64,000 nt of DNA from Corynebacterium jeikeium. Lineage in GTDB: Bacteria; Actinomycetota; Actinomycetes; Mycobacteriales; Mycobacteriaceae. Both the position numbers and the translations under genes were made by a program. Below, piece by piece: positions 20,136-29,129 of the stretch; the first letter of the stretch is position 1; every line of letters begins with the position of its first letter. The notes under the pieces are model-generated. The model searched no databases. It saw only the letters and a program-made list of their open reading frames with translations, and was not told the origin of the DNA. The stretch is from NCBI GenBank assembly GCA_003955985.1, contig CP033784.1, positions 1,674,001 through 1,738,000 of the forward strand, given 5' to 3'.

Positions 20136-20627
20136 TTAATCAAGCGGCAACTTCTGTGCAATCTTTTGAAACTTCAGCAGATTGTGCTGGGCATCTGCCA
20201 GCGCGTCGTGCTTACCTGCAGTCTGTTTCGGCAACCGTGGCTTGCCCGCCATCTCCCAGTACTGCTTGAGTTCACGGGTATAACGTGGCATGAACTGCGG
20301 CAGCTTGGTCATATCACCCCAAAGCTGCACCAACGCAATGTGATCGTAGGCGCCTACCCAAGCCCACAGCTCTGGGCTGCCCGTACCGGGTTCGATGAAA
20401 AATGCCAGCAGTTCCTCGCGGATCGTGTCCCGGTTCTTCCACAGCGGAGATGAGGGGTTGGGCAGCTGATTGAGCACGTTGGCCCGCACCCACGGGCCGG
20501 CCTTGCTCTCATTGAACTCGGTAGACACCGCGTAGTATTCGCGGCCGTCCTCAGCTACGACACCGATGGAGACAAGATCAATAGTCTTGCCGTCTTCAAT
20601 AAACTCGGTGTCATAAAAATAACGCAC
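20136..20627 (-). CDS. Rv2179c-type 3'-5' exoribonuclease
   Basis: Similar to M. tuberculosis Rv2179c, the founder of a family of DEDDh exoribonucleases. The first catalytic pair is in FYDTEFIEDG (Asp6, Glu8), the WAWVGAYDH segment carries the middle Asp, and HDALADAQHN near residue 145 supplies the last His and Asp. The 163-residue length is that of the minimal nuclease domain. It lies between plsC and aroG as in mycobacteria. The precise RNA substrate is not evident from the sequence. Confidence 0.88.
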   Translation of the reverse strand: MRYFYDTEFIEDGKTIDLVSIGVVAEDGREYYAVSTEFNESKAGPWVRANVLNQLPNPSSPLWKNRDTIREELLAFFIEPGTGSPELWAWVGAYDHIALVQLWGDMTKLPQFMPRYTRELKQYWEMAGKPRLPKQTAGKHDALADAQHNLLKFQKIAQKLPLD

Positions 20628-20778
20628 GGTGTGGAATCCTCTCCAGCCTCGGCCTCGCGTCGGCTACCTCGCGACCAAAAGACCGTGGAGCCCTACCGAG
20701 CAAATCTTACCCATGCACCGAATCGCCATAGGAAGTGTGCAGCCCCACTGTCGCGAAAACTATCTGCGCCTAATTATT

Positions 20779-21570
20779 CTAGCGAGCGCGTCGGAACCAG
20801 CGACGAGGGGTCGGCTTCGGCCCCGGAGCCGGAGTAGTGAGCTCTCCACCCGGTTCGGTTCCCGCTGGATAGCCGGTGCCGGCCTCCAAGGACTTCTTCA
20901 CATCAGTCGCGTAAGCATCGACATATTCCTGACCAGAAAGCTTCTGAATTTCCTTAATCAGGTCATCCGTCAGTGCCCTGGCCGCTTCATACTCATCGCT
21001 GTACTTGGCTTTGTACTCCGACGGATCAATCGGATCACCGATAATCGTGCCGACCTTCACCGGACGAGGAATCCACGAACCAATCGGGTTGGCTTTCTCC
21101 GTATCAATCATCGCCATTGGGAACACCGGCACACCGGCCTCCAGCGCGACACGTGCCGCACCGGTTTTACCGCGGTACAGTCGACCATCGGGACTACGGG
21201 TGCCTTCCAAGGAAATGCCCAGCAGGTCACCGCGTGACAGCACCTTCAAGCCGGCGTTCAGCGCATCGCGAGCTGCATCACCAGAGGTACGGTCAATCGG
21301 CACCTGCCCCACCGAGGAGAAGAAGAACTTCTGGATACCGCCGACAAAGCCCGGCGTGGTGAAGTACTCCGCCTTCGCCAGGAACGTCAGCTGACGACGG
21401 CAGACCAGTGGGAAGAAAAAGTGATCCATCACAGCAAGGTGGTTCGACGCCATCAGCGCTGGACCTTCCTGAGGAATCTTCTCACCACCGATGTAGTACG
21501 GGCGATTATAGATCCGCAGCCAAGGGCCAATGAGGATGTACTTAAAGAACTTGTACCAGCGATTATTCAC
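20779..21570 (-). CDS. 1-acyl-sn-glycerol-3-phosphate acyltransferase (PlsC family)
   Basis: Membrane-bound acyltransferase of phospholipid synthesis. The catalytic NHxxxxD motif is NHLAVMD at 43-49; the second block EGTRSPDG, which binds the phosphate of the acceptor, is at about 121. A hydrophobic N-terminal segment fits membrane attachment. The C-terminus is a Pro/Gly/Arg-rich tail. The position beside glk and pimB' matches Rv2182c in M. tuberculosis. Whether it acts on lysophosphatidate or on another lipid acceptor such as a mannoside cannot be told. Confidence 0.88.
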   Translation of the reverse strand: MNNRWYKFFKYILIGPWLRIYNRPYYIGGEKIPQEGPALMASNHLAVMDHFFFPLVCRRQLTFLAKAEYFTTPGFVGGIQKFFFSSVGQVPIDRTSGDAARDALNAGLKVLSRGDLLGISLEGTRSPDGRLYRGKTGAARVALEAGVPVFPMAMIDTEKANPIGSWIPRPVKVGTIIGDPIDPSEYKAKYSDEYEAARALTDDLIKEIQKLSGQEYVDAYATDVKKSLEAGTGYPAGTEPGGELTTPAPGPKPTPRRWFRRAR

Positions 21571-21672
21571 AGTTTAAAACTATACAGGTTCAGTTGGTCC
21601 GACGATCCATCTCCGCAGCCATTCCCCCACCTTTTCGCGGGCGAATTCCCCTGCAATCCCCAAATTGACGCT

Positions 21673-22686
21673 TTACGACGATGTCGCACCCTCGGCAGCC
21701 ACAACGCTGCGCGCAATATCCGCCGCACCAATCAACCCAGCATCCGCACCTAGTTCAGCGACCCGCACATCCGCTACCGGACGATAGCCAGCGCCGGTGA
21801 GATTGCGGGCAAACTCGGCCTTGGCCTTGTCCAGGTATAGATCAGACGCCGAGGCAACACCGCCACCGATAACAATCAATTCCGGATCAAAGACATCGCC
21901 CACCATCGACAGGCCACGCCCCAGCCAGGTAGCAAAGTCATCAATCGCAGCTAGAGCCAATTCATCCCCCTGGCGAGCAGCCGAGACGACATCGGTACCA
22001 GTTACCGAGCCGGCCACGAGCCCGTCGGTAAGCCGCGAGAAGTAGCGACCGGATTCAGAGAGTTCCTGAGCGGTGGTAACCAACGCCGTACCCGAGCAGT
22101 AACGCTCCAAGCAACCACGCTTTCCGCAGGAGCAGGGACGACCATCCGGCACAACGGTGAGGTGGCCGAATTCCGGCGCCGTGCCGTACGCGCCACGGTA
22201 AATCTCACCCCCCTGCATCATCGCGCCGCCGATTCCCGTACCCAGCGCAAACAGCACCCAATTATCCGCACCGCGAGCCGCACCAAAGCGATACTCACCC
22301 CAGGCGGCCGAGTTGGCATCGTGCTCAAGCTGCAGCGGACATGGGAGAAGCAAGGATAAACGCTTGACGACGTTCGCATCGCGCCACGGCAGATGCGGGG
22401 CAAAACGAACCGTCTGGCGGTCAGAATCCAAAAAACCAGCTACAGCTAAACCGATGGCGCTGACATCTGGAAAGCGTTCAACCAAGCGCTCGGATGTCTG
22501 GACAATGCCACGTTCAATGGCATCCACACTGCCATCAGAACTGGTCTGAACTCGATACAGCACCTGCCCATCAGCGCTGACCACTGCAGCGCGCAGGTTT
22601 GTTCCACCAATATCAAAACCGATAGCCGGGCGATCAGCGGCGTCGGACTCGTCTGAGTTCGGATGAATCGGAATATCGGTGGACAT
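21673..22686 (-). CDS. glk: ROK family glucokinase
   Basis: Phosphorylates glucose to glucose 6-phosphate with ATP. The 337-residue protein has the ATP phosphate loop FDIGGTN at 24-30, the catalytic EHDAN at 121-125, ALGTGIGG near 148, and the ROK zinc site CSCGKRGC at 185-192 followed by LERYCSG. Its position next to pimB' is the C. glutamicum glk position. It starts nine bases after the pimB' stop and is probably co-transcribed with it. The stop codon TAA is embedded in one copy of the repeated CGTCGTAAAGC motif. Confidence 0.93.
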   Translation of the reverse strand: MSTDIPIHPNSDESDAADRPAIGFDIGGTNLRAAVVSADGQVLYRVQTSSDGSVDAIERGIVQTSERLVERFPDVSAIGLAVAGFLDSDRQTVRFAPHLPWRDANVVKRLSLLLPCPLQLEHDANSAAWGEYRFGAARGADNWVLFALGTGIGGAMMQGGEIYRGAYGTAPEFGHLTVVPDGRPCSCGKRGCLERYCSGTALVTTAQELSESGRYFSRLTDGLVAGSVTGTDVVSAARQGDELALAAIDDFATWLGRGLSMVGDVFDPELIVIGGGVASASDLYLDKAKAEFARNLTGAGYRPVADVRVAELGADAGLIGAADIARSVVAAEGATSS

Positions 22687-22695
22687 AACAGTTGA

Positions 22696-23850
22696 TTATA
22701 AAGGGATTGCGCAGGTTCGGAGAATTCGGCGAGCCCGAGCAGCCATGACCTCCCAGGTCCACGACTGCACAACATGCTCCCGACCACAGGCTCCCATCGC
22801 CGCCGCGCGCTCCGGATTATCCAAAATCTCAACCAGCCCGGTGGCGACGCTGCGCTTCGAGGCCCCGTCGACAACGATGCCAGTTTCGCCATCGATAACT
22901 GTCTCCGGGGCGCCACCAGACTTGCCAGCTATGACAGGGACACCGCAGGCCTGTGCTTCCAAGTAGACAATGCCGAGGCCTTCTACATCAAGGCCACGTC
23001 CGCGGGTTCGGGCGGGCATGGCAAAAATGCTGGCCGCATTGTAATAGGCGGGGAGGTCATCATAAGAGACCTTGCCGGCAAAAATAACCTGCTCGGAGAC
23101 CCCGAGCTTTACTGCCAGCTTTTTCAATTCTCGGTTCAACGGACCAACGCCCACGATCAGCAACCTGGCATCCGGGTGCTGCTCAAGAACCTTAGGCATG
23201 CTGCGAATCAGCATATCTTGGCCTTTTCGGCGCACTAGCCGAGAAATACAGACGATAAGCGGCTGGGACTCACCGATTCCGTGGTGCTGCCGGATCTTCT
23301 GTCCCGCCTCGGGGTCCGGGGAAAATCGCTCGATATCGACACCGGAAGGCAGGCGTTCAAATGCTGTTTGCGGACCAAAGGCTGCCGCAAATCGACCACG
23401 GGTGTAGCGGGAAATATAGGTCACAACATCGGAGCTCTTACCAATGCGCCTCAGCATCTGGCGGGCCAATGGCAGCATCGACCAGCCCACTTCATGTCCG
23501 TGAGTGGTAGCAACGATGCGGGTGGCACCTGCGCGACGGCATGCGTCGGCAAGCAAACCAAGTGGCGCGGCGGCACCAAACCATACGGTGTCAATGCGTT
23601 CGGTGCGAATAATCTGAGCGGCGCGACGAGCTACGTGCGGCAGTGGCAGCAGCACGGAATCACGCATGCGATAAACACGGTACGGTAGCGACTCGTCGTA
23701 GGCGCGGAGCTTTTCTTCGGGGGCTCGCGAGGACGCGAGGACTACGAGGTTCTCCGGATCCAAACGAGCACAGAAATCACGCAGGTAGGACTCGATTCCA
23801 CCATCGCGAGGCGGGAAGTCATTCGTAATGAGCAGTACGCGCGCAGACAT
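22696..23850 (-). CDS. pimB: GDP-mannose-dependent glycosyltransferase PimB' (GT4)
   Basis: GT-B fold mannosyltransferase that adds the second mannose to phosphatidylinositol mannoside, at the root of PIM, lipomannan and lipoarabinomannan. The N-terminal half opens with LLITNDFPPRDGGIESYL, the GT4 acceptor-side loop; the C-terminal nucleotide-sugar half has the PARTRGRGLDVEGLGIVYLEAQACGVPV block with the E-x7-E type motif. The 384-residue length and the location between glk and a NlpC/P60 gene match pimB' of C. glutamicum. Confidence 0.92.
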   Translation of the reverse strand: MSARVLLITNDFPPRDGGIESYLRDFCARLDPENLVVLASSRAPEEKLRAYDESLPYRVYRMRDSVLLPLPHVARRAAQIIRTERIDTVWFGAAAPLGLLADACRRAGATRIVATTHGHEVGWSMLPLARQMLRRIGKSSDVVTYISRYTRGRFAAAFGPQTAFERLPSGVDIERFSPDPEAGQKIRQHHGIGESQPLIVCISRLVRRKGQDMLIRSMPKVLEQHPDARLLIVGVGPLNRELKKLAVKLGVSEQVIFAGKVSYDDLPAYYNAASIFAMPARTRGRGLDVEGLGIVYLEAQACGVPVIAGKSGGAPETVIDGETGIVVDGASKRSVATGLVEILDNPERAAAMGACGREHVVQSWTWEVMAARARRILRTCAIPL

Positions 23851-23903
23851 GGAGCCGAGTTTATCTACCTTGACTAAAAGGACGCGAGGTCACCTGCCGC
23901 TAG

Positions 23904-25004
23904 TTAGAAGCGGACAGCGCCTTGGTACGGGCCACCTTGGTCGATGGAAACGACCTGGACTGGAATACCGTAGTCGGAAGCATGGACAATCTGACCATTG
24001 CCGATGTACATGCCCACGTGCGTGATTCCCGGGTAGTAACCGATGATGTCGCCCGGCTGCAGCTGGTCGCGGCTCACCGGAGTACCACCGGCGAGCTGTG
24101 CCTGCGAGGTCCGCGGGATGGACTTACCAATCTGCTGGTACGCCCAGTACATCAGGCCGGAGCAGTCGAACTCAGAGGGACCAGCAGCTCCCCACGAGTA
24201 CGGGGAGCCCAGCTTCGACAGAGCGGCATCAACTGCGGCGGAAGATCCGAGCAGTTTGTCCAACCCTTCGGTAATTGGGTTGTTCTTGGAAATCCAAATT
24301 TCCCGCTGTTCGGGGCTCAGCGATTCAACCATGGACTTGACATGCTCGGCGCGCTCATCAAATTCGGCGCTGCGCTTGTCCAAATCATCGCGGCGCTTGG
24401 CCAGGTCATCGAGCTGCTTGCGGATATCGTCCTGCAGACGCAGCGCATTGGCCTTACCATCCTCGGCATCCTTGCGGGCTTGCACCGCACGGCTGACAAC
24501 TTCATCGTTGTCGCGGAACATCTTGTTGATGTAACCGGCACGGTCGATAGCGTCCTGAGCACTGGCAGATCCCAGGGCGGCCGACAATGGGTCGACGATT
24601 TCACCACGCATCCGCTTCTTCGCGAAGTAAGAAATCTCACCAGAGAGCGCCTTGAGGTCATCCTGTGCTCGGAGAACCTGATCCTCAGAGTGCTTCAGCT
24701 CCCCCTCGGCGTGCCGGAGTTCCTCTTCCTTGGCCTGAACCTGGGAATCCAGCTCGGTAACTTCCTCAGAAACCGCTTCGGTATCCCGAGAAATCTTCTC
24801 CAGCTCTGCAATAATGCCGTCTGCAGTAGCCAGATCCGGGGCTGGCTGTTCATCCTGTGCAGAGGCAATCGGCGCCAAACCTACGGCGCCAAAGGTTAGC
24901 CCAGTCACGACCGTAAGCCCGACTACACCGCGACGAGAGTTGTGGCGACGACGAGAGACACGGTGACGCGACAAATCCAAACCCTTTTCAAGTTGTGTAT
25001 TCAA
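23904..25004 (-). CDS. Secreted NlpC/P60 peptidoglycan hydrolase with coiled coil (RipC-like)
   Basis: Predicted D,L-endopeptidase that cuts peptidoglycan stem peptides for daughter cell separation. An N-terminal export signal ends near SAQ-DE (about residue 50); residues about 60-235 form long charged helices with heptads, a regulatory coiled coil of the RipC/PcsB type; the NlpC/P60 domain fills the last 110 residues with the catalytic Cys in FDCSGLMYWAYQ and His in THVGMYIGNG. The gene order to pimB' matches Rv2190c. In relatives such coiled coils are the contact for FtsEX. The start codon has no strong ribosome site. Confidence 0.92.
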   Translation of the reverse strand: MNTQLEKGLDLSRHRVSRRRHNSRRGVVGLTVVTGLTFGAVGLAPIASAQDEQPAPDLATADGIIAELEKISRDTEAVSEEVTELDSQVQAKEEELRHAEGELKHSEDQVLRAQDDLKALSGEISYFAKKRMRGEIVDPLSAALGSASAQDAIDRAGYINKMFRDNDEVVSRAVQARKDAEDGKANALRLQDDIRKQLDDLAKRRDDLDKRSAEFDERAEHVKSMVESLSPEQREIWISKNNPITEGLDKLLGSSAAVDAALSKLGSPYSWGAAGPSEFDCSGLMYWAYQQIGKSIPRTSQAQLAGGTPVSRDQLQPGDIIGYYPGITHVGMYIGNGQIVHASDYGIPVQVVSIDQGGPYQGAVRF

Positions 25005-25320
25005 ATTTCTTCCCCGAAAAACAAAACATCAAACCACTTGACGCATTCGAGCAAATTGTAGCAGCCTTGCCGCGGAACAACACACCGACAAACCGCCAGC
25101 GCAAAGGGGTATCCAAAGGGAGTAACCAGGATAGCCCTTCGACTCCACGCATTGCGTAACCGCAGTAGAAAAACAAAAAATGAGGCGAGCGCCCCTATAG
25201 TGCTTTACGACGCGCATAGCGTCAGCACCCGGGCGCTCGCCTCAGTGCCCCCTCGGTAAAAAGAGAGCCAAGGCTCTGCGGGGTATCAAGGCCCCGCAGG
25301 TTGTCATCCGTTCAAACAGA
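25005..25320. other. Intergenic region between the two NlpC/P60 genes
   Basis: About 316 bp without a plausible gene. It holds the strong terminator of the outer NlpC/P60 gene (25168-25244), whose loop contains one CGTCGTAAAGC motif, and presumably the promoter of the RipC-like gene, which I could not identify. Confidence 0.6.
25168..25244 (-). terminator. Long-loop terminator of the NlpC/P60 gene
   Basis: TGAGGCGAGCGCCC (25181-25194) and its exact complement (25231-25244) form a 14 bp stem, followed on the minus strand by TTTTTTGTTTTT. The 36-base loop contains GACGCtatgcGCGTC, a nested hairpin, and one GCTTTACGACG motif. Confidence 0.88.
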
Positions 25321-25899
25321 TTAGAAGCGGACGAAGTTGTGAACCGGCATGTAGTTCATCGGAGCTTCCTTGACGACATCGCCGGACTGCGGAGCGTGAA
25401 TCACGTTGCCGTTGCCGGAGAAGATGCCGACGTGGGTAGCGCCAGAGTAGAAGGAAACGATGTCACCCAGTGCCGGGCTGGAGACCGCGGTACCCTGGGA
25501 AGCCTGCGCCTGGGAGGTACGCGGGATCGACTTACCGACCTGCTGGTATGCCCAGGAGGTCAGACCGGAGCAGTCGAAAGAGTTCGGACCGGTAGCGCCC
25601 CACACATACGGGGAACCGATCTTGGAACGTGCAGCGGAGACGATAGCCGAACCAGTGGACGGTGCTGCAACGTTTGCAACGCTGCCGGAGGTAACCTCAC
25701 CTGCGATGTCGTTGAACTTGCCAACAACATCCTGCATACCTGCAACCTGCGGGGTATCGAAGCCGTTCAGTGCGCCCTGGATGTCGTTCAGCGGGTTAGC
25801 GTTAGCGGTCGGAACTGCGAGAGCGGTAACGCCGGCGACAGTTGCGCCAAATGCGACTGCGTTGCGTGCAAAGTTAGAACGGCGGTGGTGCTTGCCCAT
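25321..25899 (-). CDS. Secreted NlpC/P60 endopeptidase
   Basis: Small peptidoglycan hydrolase, 192 residues. A basic N-terminus and hydrophobic core end in an Ala-rich signal peptidase site near residue 34 (TANANP); a short linker follows, then the NlpC/P60 domain with the catalytic Cys in NSFDCSGLTSWAYQ and the His in THVGIFSGNGNVIH. It matches the second NlpC/P60 gene in this place in C. glutamicum. Its 5' leader carries a ydaO-type riboswitch, so expression is probably tied to c-di-AMP and hence to osmotic and wall state. Confidence 0.93.
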   Translation of the reverse strand: MGKHHRRSNFARNAVAFGATVAGVTALAVPTANANPLNDIQGALNGFDTPQVAGMQDVVGKFNDIAGEVTSGSVANVAAPSTGSAIVSAARSKIGSPYVWGATGPNSFDCSGLTSWAYQQVGKSIPRTSQAQASQGTAVSSPALGDIVSFYSGATHVGIFSGNGNVIHAPQSGDVVKEAPMNYMPVHNFVRF

Positions 25900-26469
25900 T
25901 GTTTTGAAACTCCAAAATCTTCCTGTTTAGCCGACCGGGTTAGCTGACGGGTTCGGAAGAATGGAAGACTTCCTACCCTCCGGGATTTCCCTTTGGGATT
26001 CACCCCATGGTTCGAGGTGGGTCCCCGGCTCGAATCCCCTGAGGCTCTCACTACTTAGACCCTCAGGACCTTCGATAAGGCTCTGTGTTTTCTTATCAAT
26101 GACCGGCACCAACTCAGTGGCCCCGTTTCAATGTCTCGATAAGGTTACGAAATGGCATCAAGTTTTGTCTAGCCGTTTGCCCAGAAAACCGCTCGAGGCC
26201 CGGTTGTTACCATCGATAGAACTAAACCGTTACCAAGCTGTTACAACTAGACACTCCCCCTATAGCGGAATAATAACAGTTTGATAAACGTGTCACTACC
26301 TGGCATTTTGAAGTCCGCCGAGAACTTTACACTTAATGCCTTAAAGTCGACACATTTTTATCGCGGGCTCAAAACGTGTTTTATGTCACACTCCAGCTTG
26401 CAACAGCTCAATTTGCTCAAGTTTCACAGTTTTAACACCACTAGGAGCGCTCAGCATAGGATTATTGAC
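25900..26469. other. Divergent leader region with riboswitch
   Basis: About 570 bp between the NlpC/P60 start and the preferred start of the exonuclease gene. The left half is the ydaO-type riboswitch on the minus strand. The right half is A+T-rich and should hold both promoters. The exonuclease frame stays open through 26281-26469, but that stretch lacks family similarity. Confidence 0.6.
25922..26070 (-). promoter_or_regulatory. ydaO/yuaA-type c-di-AMP riboswitch
   Basis: On the minus strand, about 25-170 bases before the NlpC/P60 start, the leader contains the conserved 3' signature CCGAACCCGTCAGCTAAC followed by CGGTCGGC, and further 5' GGGGTGAATCCC and GAGCCGGGGACCC. These match the recalled consensus of the ydaO riboswitch, which binds cyclic di-AMP and turns off wall hydrolase and ion transport genes in actinobacteria. 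The exact 5' boundary is approximate. A c-di-AMP-controlled nlpC gene is, to my knowledge, known in C. glutamicum. Confidence 0.88.
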
Positions 26470-28059
26470 GTGGATTCAGGACAACAGCACTTCCCTCTCG
26501 AAGGCACCGTCGATGATTCTCTTTTCAACACCACCTTTGTCGTCGTAGACCTGGAAACGACCGGATTGAAGGCCAAAAACGACCACATCATTGAAATTGG
26601 GGCCATCAAAACCCGTGGCGGTAAGACAATTGGCACCTTTTCCAGCTTCATCGACCCCGGTATGGAGATCCCTGACCACATCACATCTCTGACCGGCATC
26701 ACTACCGCCGATGTTGAAACCGCCCCACAGCTCGGCACAGTTATTACTCAGTTCCTCGAATTTGCCCGGGGAAGCGTCTGGGTTGCGCATAATGCCAAGT
26801 TCGATATTGGATTCCTCCGCCAGGCTTGCACAGATTTGGGCCTAGATTGGCCGAGCCCCAGTGTCGTAGACACCCTCACGTTGGCGCGTCGCGTCCTCGA
26901 CCGCTCACAAGTTGGCAGTTTCAAGCTCTCACAGCTCGCACGGTACGTCGGTTCTCCGAATCGCCCCACCCACCGGGCGCTTGACGACGCAATCGCAACC
27001 GTCGACGTCCTTCACTACCTCGTGGAGAGACTAGCTGGCGATGAAGTACAAACAGCGTCCGAGCTAGTGCACTACTCGCCCACCGTCGCTCCAGAGGTTC
27101 GTGCTAAACGGCACCTTGCCGATGGAGCTCCGCACACCCCTGGTGTCTATGTTTTTCGGTCAAGAAATGACGACCCCTTATATATAGGTACAGCTCTCGA
27201 TTTGCGACGTAGACTTCTGCAGTATTTCAACGGTACTGATTCTCGTCGCAAGATTACGGAAATGGTCTCTCTAGCCGAACGCGTCGAGATCATCGAGTGC
27301 CCGCACGGCTTCGCTGCAGAAATTCGCGAGGCTCGTCTGATCTCTGCACTCCGTCCGCCCTACAACCGACAACGCACCGAACCAACCCGCGGCTGGTACA
27401 TCGTCCCCACTAGCCCCGGTCGGCCTGCCAAGATTAGCCGGGCAGTCACCGACGCCCGCAGCCTAGGTCCTTTCCGCACGCGCGACACCGCTACTGCCAT
27501 CCGCGACAGGTTCTCCGCGCTTAACGACGACTTTGCGATAACAACCGCTCAGATCTCCACCACCGGCGCAGACGAGATCGCAGACATGATTGCAGAGATA
27601 TCAGCACTTGCCGAAGCACACCGCTTCCAACGCGCGGCAGTGCAACGTGACCGCGCCGCGGAGTTCATTATCAGCTTGGACAAGCAGCAGCGCCTGAGCA
27701 TGCTTGCAGCCATCCCATCTCTGCAAGCCGCTTTCCCCGATGGCAATGGCGGCTGGCATCTAGCGGAAATTCGCTACGGCAGGTTGGCCGGCGCCAGCAC
27801 CGCACCACGTGGCGCGGAAATGAACTACATCATCGAGCTCATGGAGAGTTCAGCCCAAACAGTCACTCCAGATGATTCCTTATATAAAGGAGCATCGATT
27901 GATGAACTCAGTATTATCTGGAAATGGCTGCAGCGCCCGGAGGTACGAATAAAGCCCACCGGAGGCGAGTATTCCTACCCTAGGTTAGGCGCAGGAAAAT
28001 ACCTTCAGTGGGCAATTGACGCGCAGCAAGCACGTCGTGAAGCGCGACGCGAACCTTAA
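26470..28059 (+). CDS. DEDD exonuclease / GIY-YIG nuclease fusion protein
   Basis: Two nuclease modules in one chain, as in M. tuberculosis Rv2191: an N-terminal DnaQ-like DEDDh 3'-5' exonuclease (VVDLETTGL, then WVAHNAKFDIGFL and HRALDDAIAT), followed by a GIY-YIG endonuclease domain like that of UvrC/Cho (GVYVFRSRNDDPLYIGTALDLRRRL), then a helical C-terminal part. A role in nucleotide excision or repair is inferred from the domains. The frame is open from 26281, but the first 63 residues look non-coding, so GTG 26470 is preferred; it is only weakly supported by an AGGA ten bases upstream. Its end overlaps the trpD stop by four bases. Confidence 0.88.
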   Translation: MDSGQQHFPLEGTVDDSLFNTTFVVVDLETTGLKAKNDHIIEIGAIKTRGGKTIGTFSSFIDPGMEIPDHITSLTGITTADVETAPQLGTVITQFLEFARGSVWVAHNAKFDIGFLRQACTDLGLDWPSPSVVDTLTLARRVLDRSQVGSFKLSQLARYVGSPNRPTHRALDDAIATVDVLHYLVERLAGDEVQTASELVHYSPTVAPEVRAKRHLADGAPHTPGVYVFRSRNDDPLYIGTALDLRRRLLQYFNGTDSRRKITEMVSLAERVEIIECPHGFAAEIREARLISALRPPYNRQRTEPTRGWYIVPTSPGRPAKISRAVTDARSLGPFRTRDTATAIRDRFSALNDDFAITTAQISTTGADEIADMIAEISALAEAHRFQRAAVQRDRAAEFIISLDKQQRLSMLAAIPSLQAAFPDGNGGWHLAEIRYGRLAGASTAPRGAEMNYIIELMESSAQTVTPDDSLYKGASIDELSIIWKWLQRPEVRIKPTGGEYSYPRLGAGKYLQWAIDAQQARREARREP

Positions 28060-29129
28060 CCCTTCATCGCCGCGGTAAGGATGTCCAGGCACAGCCCCGA
28101 CTGGAGCGTTTCCTTGACCTCTTCAATGGAGTCGGCCATAGCTTCCTTTAGTGGACGGCCACTCAGACCACGCGAAATGGCGATCGCGGCAGCGGAGTTA
28201 AGGATGACTGCATCGCGAATCGGACCTTCGAGTTCGCCAGCCCAAATGCGACGTGCAACATCAGCGTTGTAAGCGGGGTCACCGCCACGCAGCGCGTCAA
28301 TTTCGGAGTACTCCATGCCATAGTCATGTGGATCGATGACATCTTCGGCAACTTCTCCGTTTTCCACAATAAAGACCTTGGTGGGACCAGTAACGGTAAT
28401 CTCGTCGAGACCATCGCTTCCGCGAACCACCAAAGCGCGCTGACCACGGCGGGCGAAGGTGTCCGCCATCGTCTCCATCTGATCTTCGAAGGCACAGCCA
28501 ATCAAGCTCGCCTGCGGGCGTGCTGGATTCGTCAGCGGCCCCAACAGGTTGAAGACTGTCGGAACCGCTAGCTCCTTACGCACCGGTCCAGCGAAGCGCA
28601 TGGCCGGATGAAAGCGAGCGGCAAAGAGGAAGCGCACGTAGAAATCCGGATGTTCCGGAGAAGTAACGAGACCGTTCTCAATGTCGATGCCAAAGGCCTC
28701 CAGCATGTCAGCTCCGCCCGACTTCGAAGAAGCCGCGCGGTTACCGTGCTTGAGCACCGGCACACCGCTGGCCGCGATAACAATCATGGACATCGTGGAG
28801 ATGTTGACGGTATTTGCGCCATCACCACCGGTGCCGACGATATCGACTGCACCGCGCTCAATAACACCGGCGAGCTGTGGATCATGAACTGGGCGGGCAA
28901 ATGAAAGCATGCCCTCAGCCGCAGCATCGAGCTCGGCAGCCGTAATCCCCTTGGCGAGGAGACCGAAAGCAAACGTTGCGGTCTGCACGTCTCCGGAAGC
29001 ACCGGACATGATCTGATCCATGGCGAATCGAATGCCCTCACCGGAAACTTCGCGGCCAGCGCCAATCGTGGAGAGAACATGGCGCCAGTTTTCGACCGCC
29101 CTCTTATCGCCGATCTCGCTCATCGCCAC
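28056..29129 (-). CDS. trpD: Anthranilate phosphoribosyltransferase TrpD
   Basis: Transfers the phosphoribosyl group of PRPP to anthranilate in tryptophan synthesis. The PRPP loop GTGGDGANTVNIST, the HGNRAASSKSGGADMLEAFG block and the FLFAARFHPAMR and FNLLGPLTNPA segments are intact; 357 residues is a normal length. It stands alone, away from other trp genes, in the same place as Rv2192c in M. tuberculosis, between the exonuclease fusion and ctaE. The start at ATG 29129 is preceded by GGAAGGGAG. Confidence 0.96.
   Translation of the reverse strand: MAMSEIGDKRAVENWRHVLSTIGAGREVSGEGIRFAMDQIMSGASGDVQTATFAFGLLAKGITAAELDAAAEGMLSFARPVHDPQLAGVIERGAVDIVGTGGDGANTVNISTMSMIVIAASGVPVLKHGNRAASSKSGGADMLEAFGIDIENGLVTSPEHPDFYVRFLFAARFHPAMRFAGPVRKELAVPTVFNLLGPLTNPARPQASLIGCAFEDQMETMADTFARRGQRALVVRGSDGLDEITVTGPTKVFIVENGEVAEDVIDPHDYGMEYSEIDALRGGDPAYNADVARRIWAGELEGPIRDAVILNSAAAIAISRGLSGRPLKEAMADSIEEVKETLQSGLCLDILTAAMKG

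Noticed and set aside
25990..26040. tRNA-like GTTCGA and TCGAATCCC segments
   Set aside because: They belong to the ydaO-type leader; no cloverleaf or anticodon arm can be built around them.
26281..26469. N-terminal extension of the exonuclease/GIY-YIG protein
   Set aside because: The frame is open, but its sequence shows no family similarity and the known domain begins just after GTG 26470.
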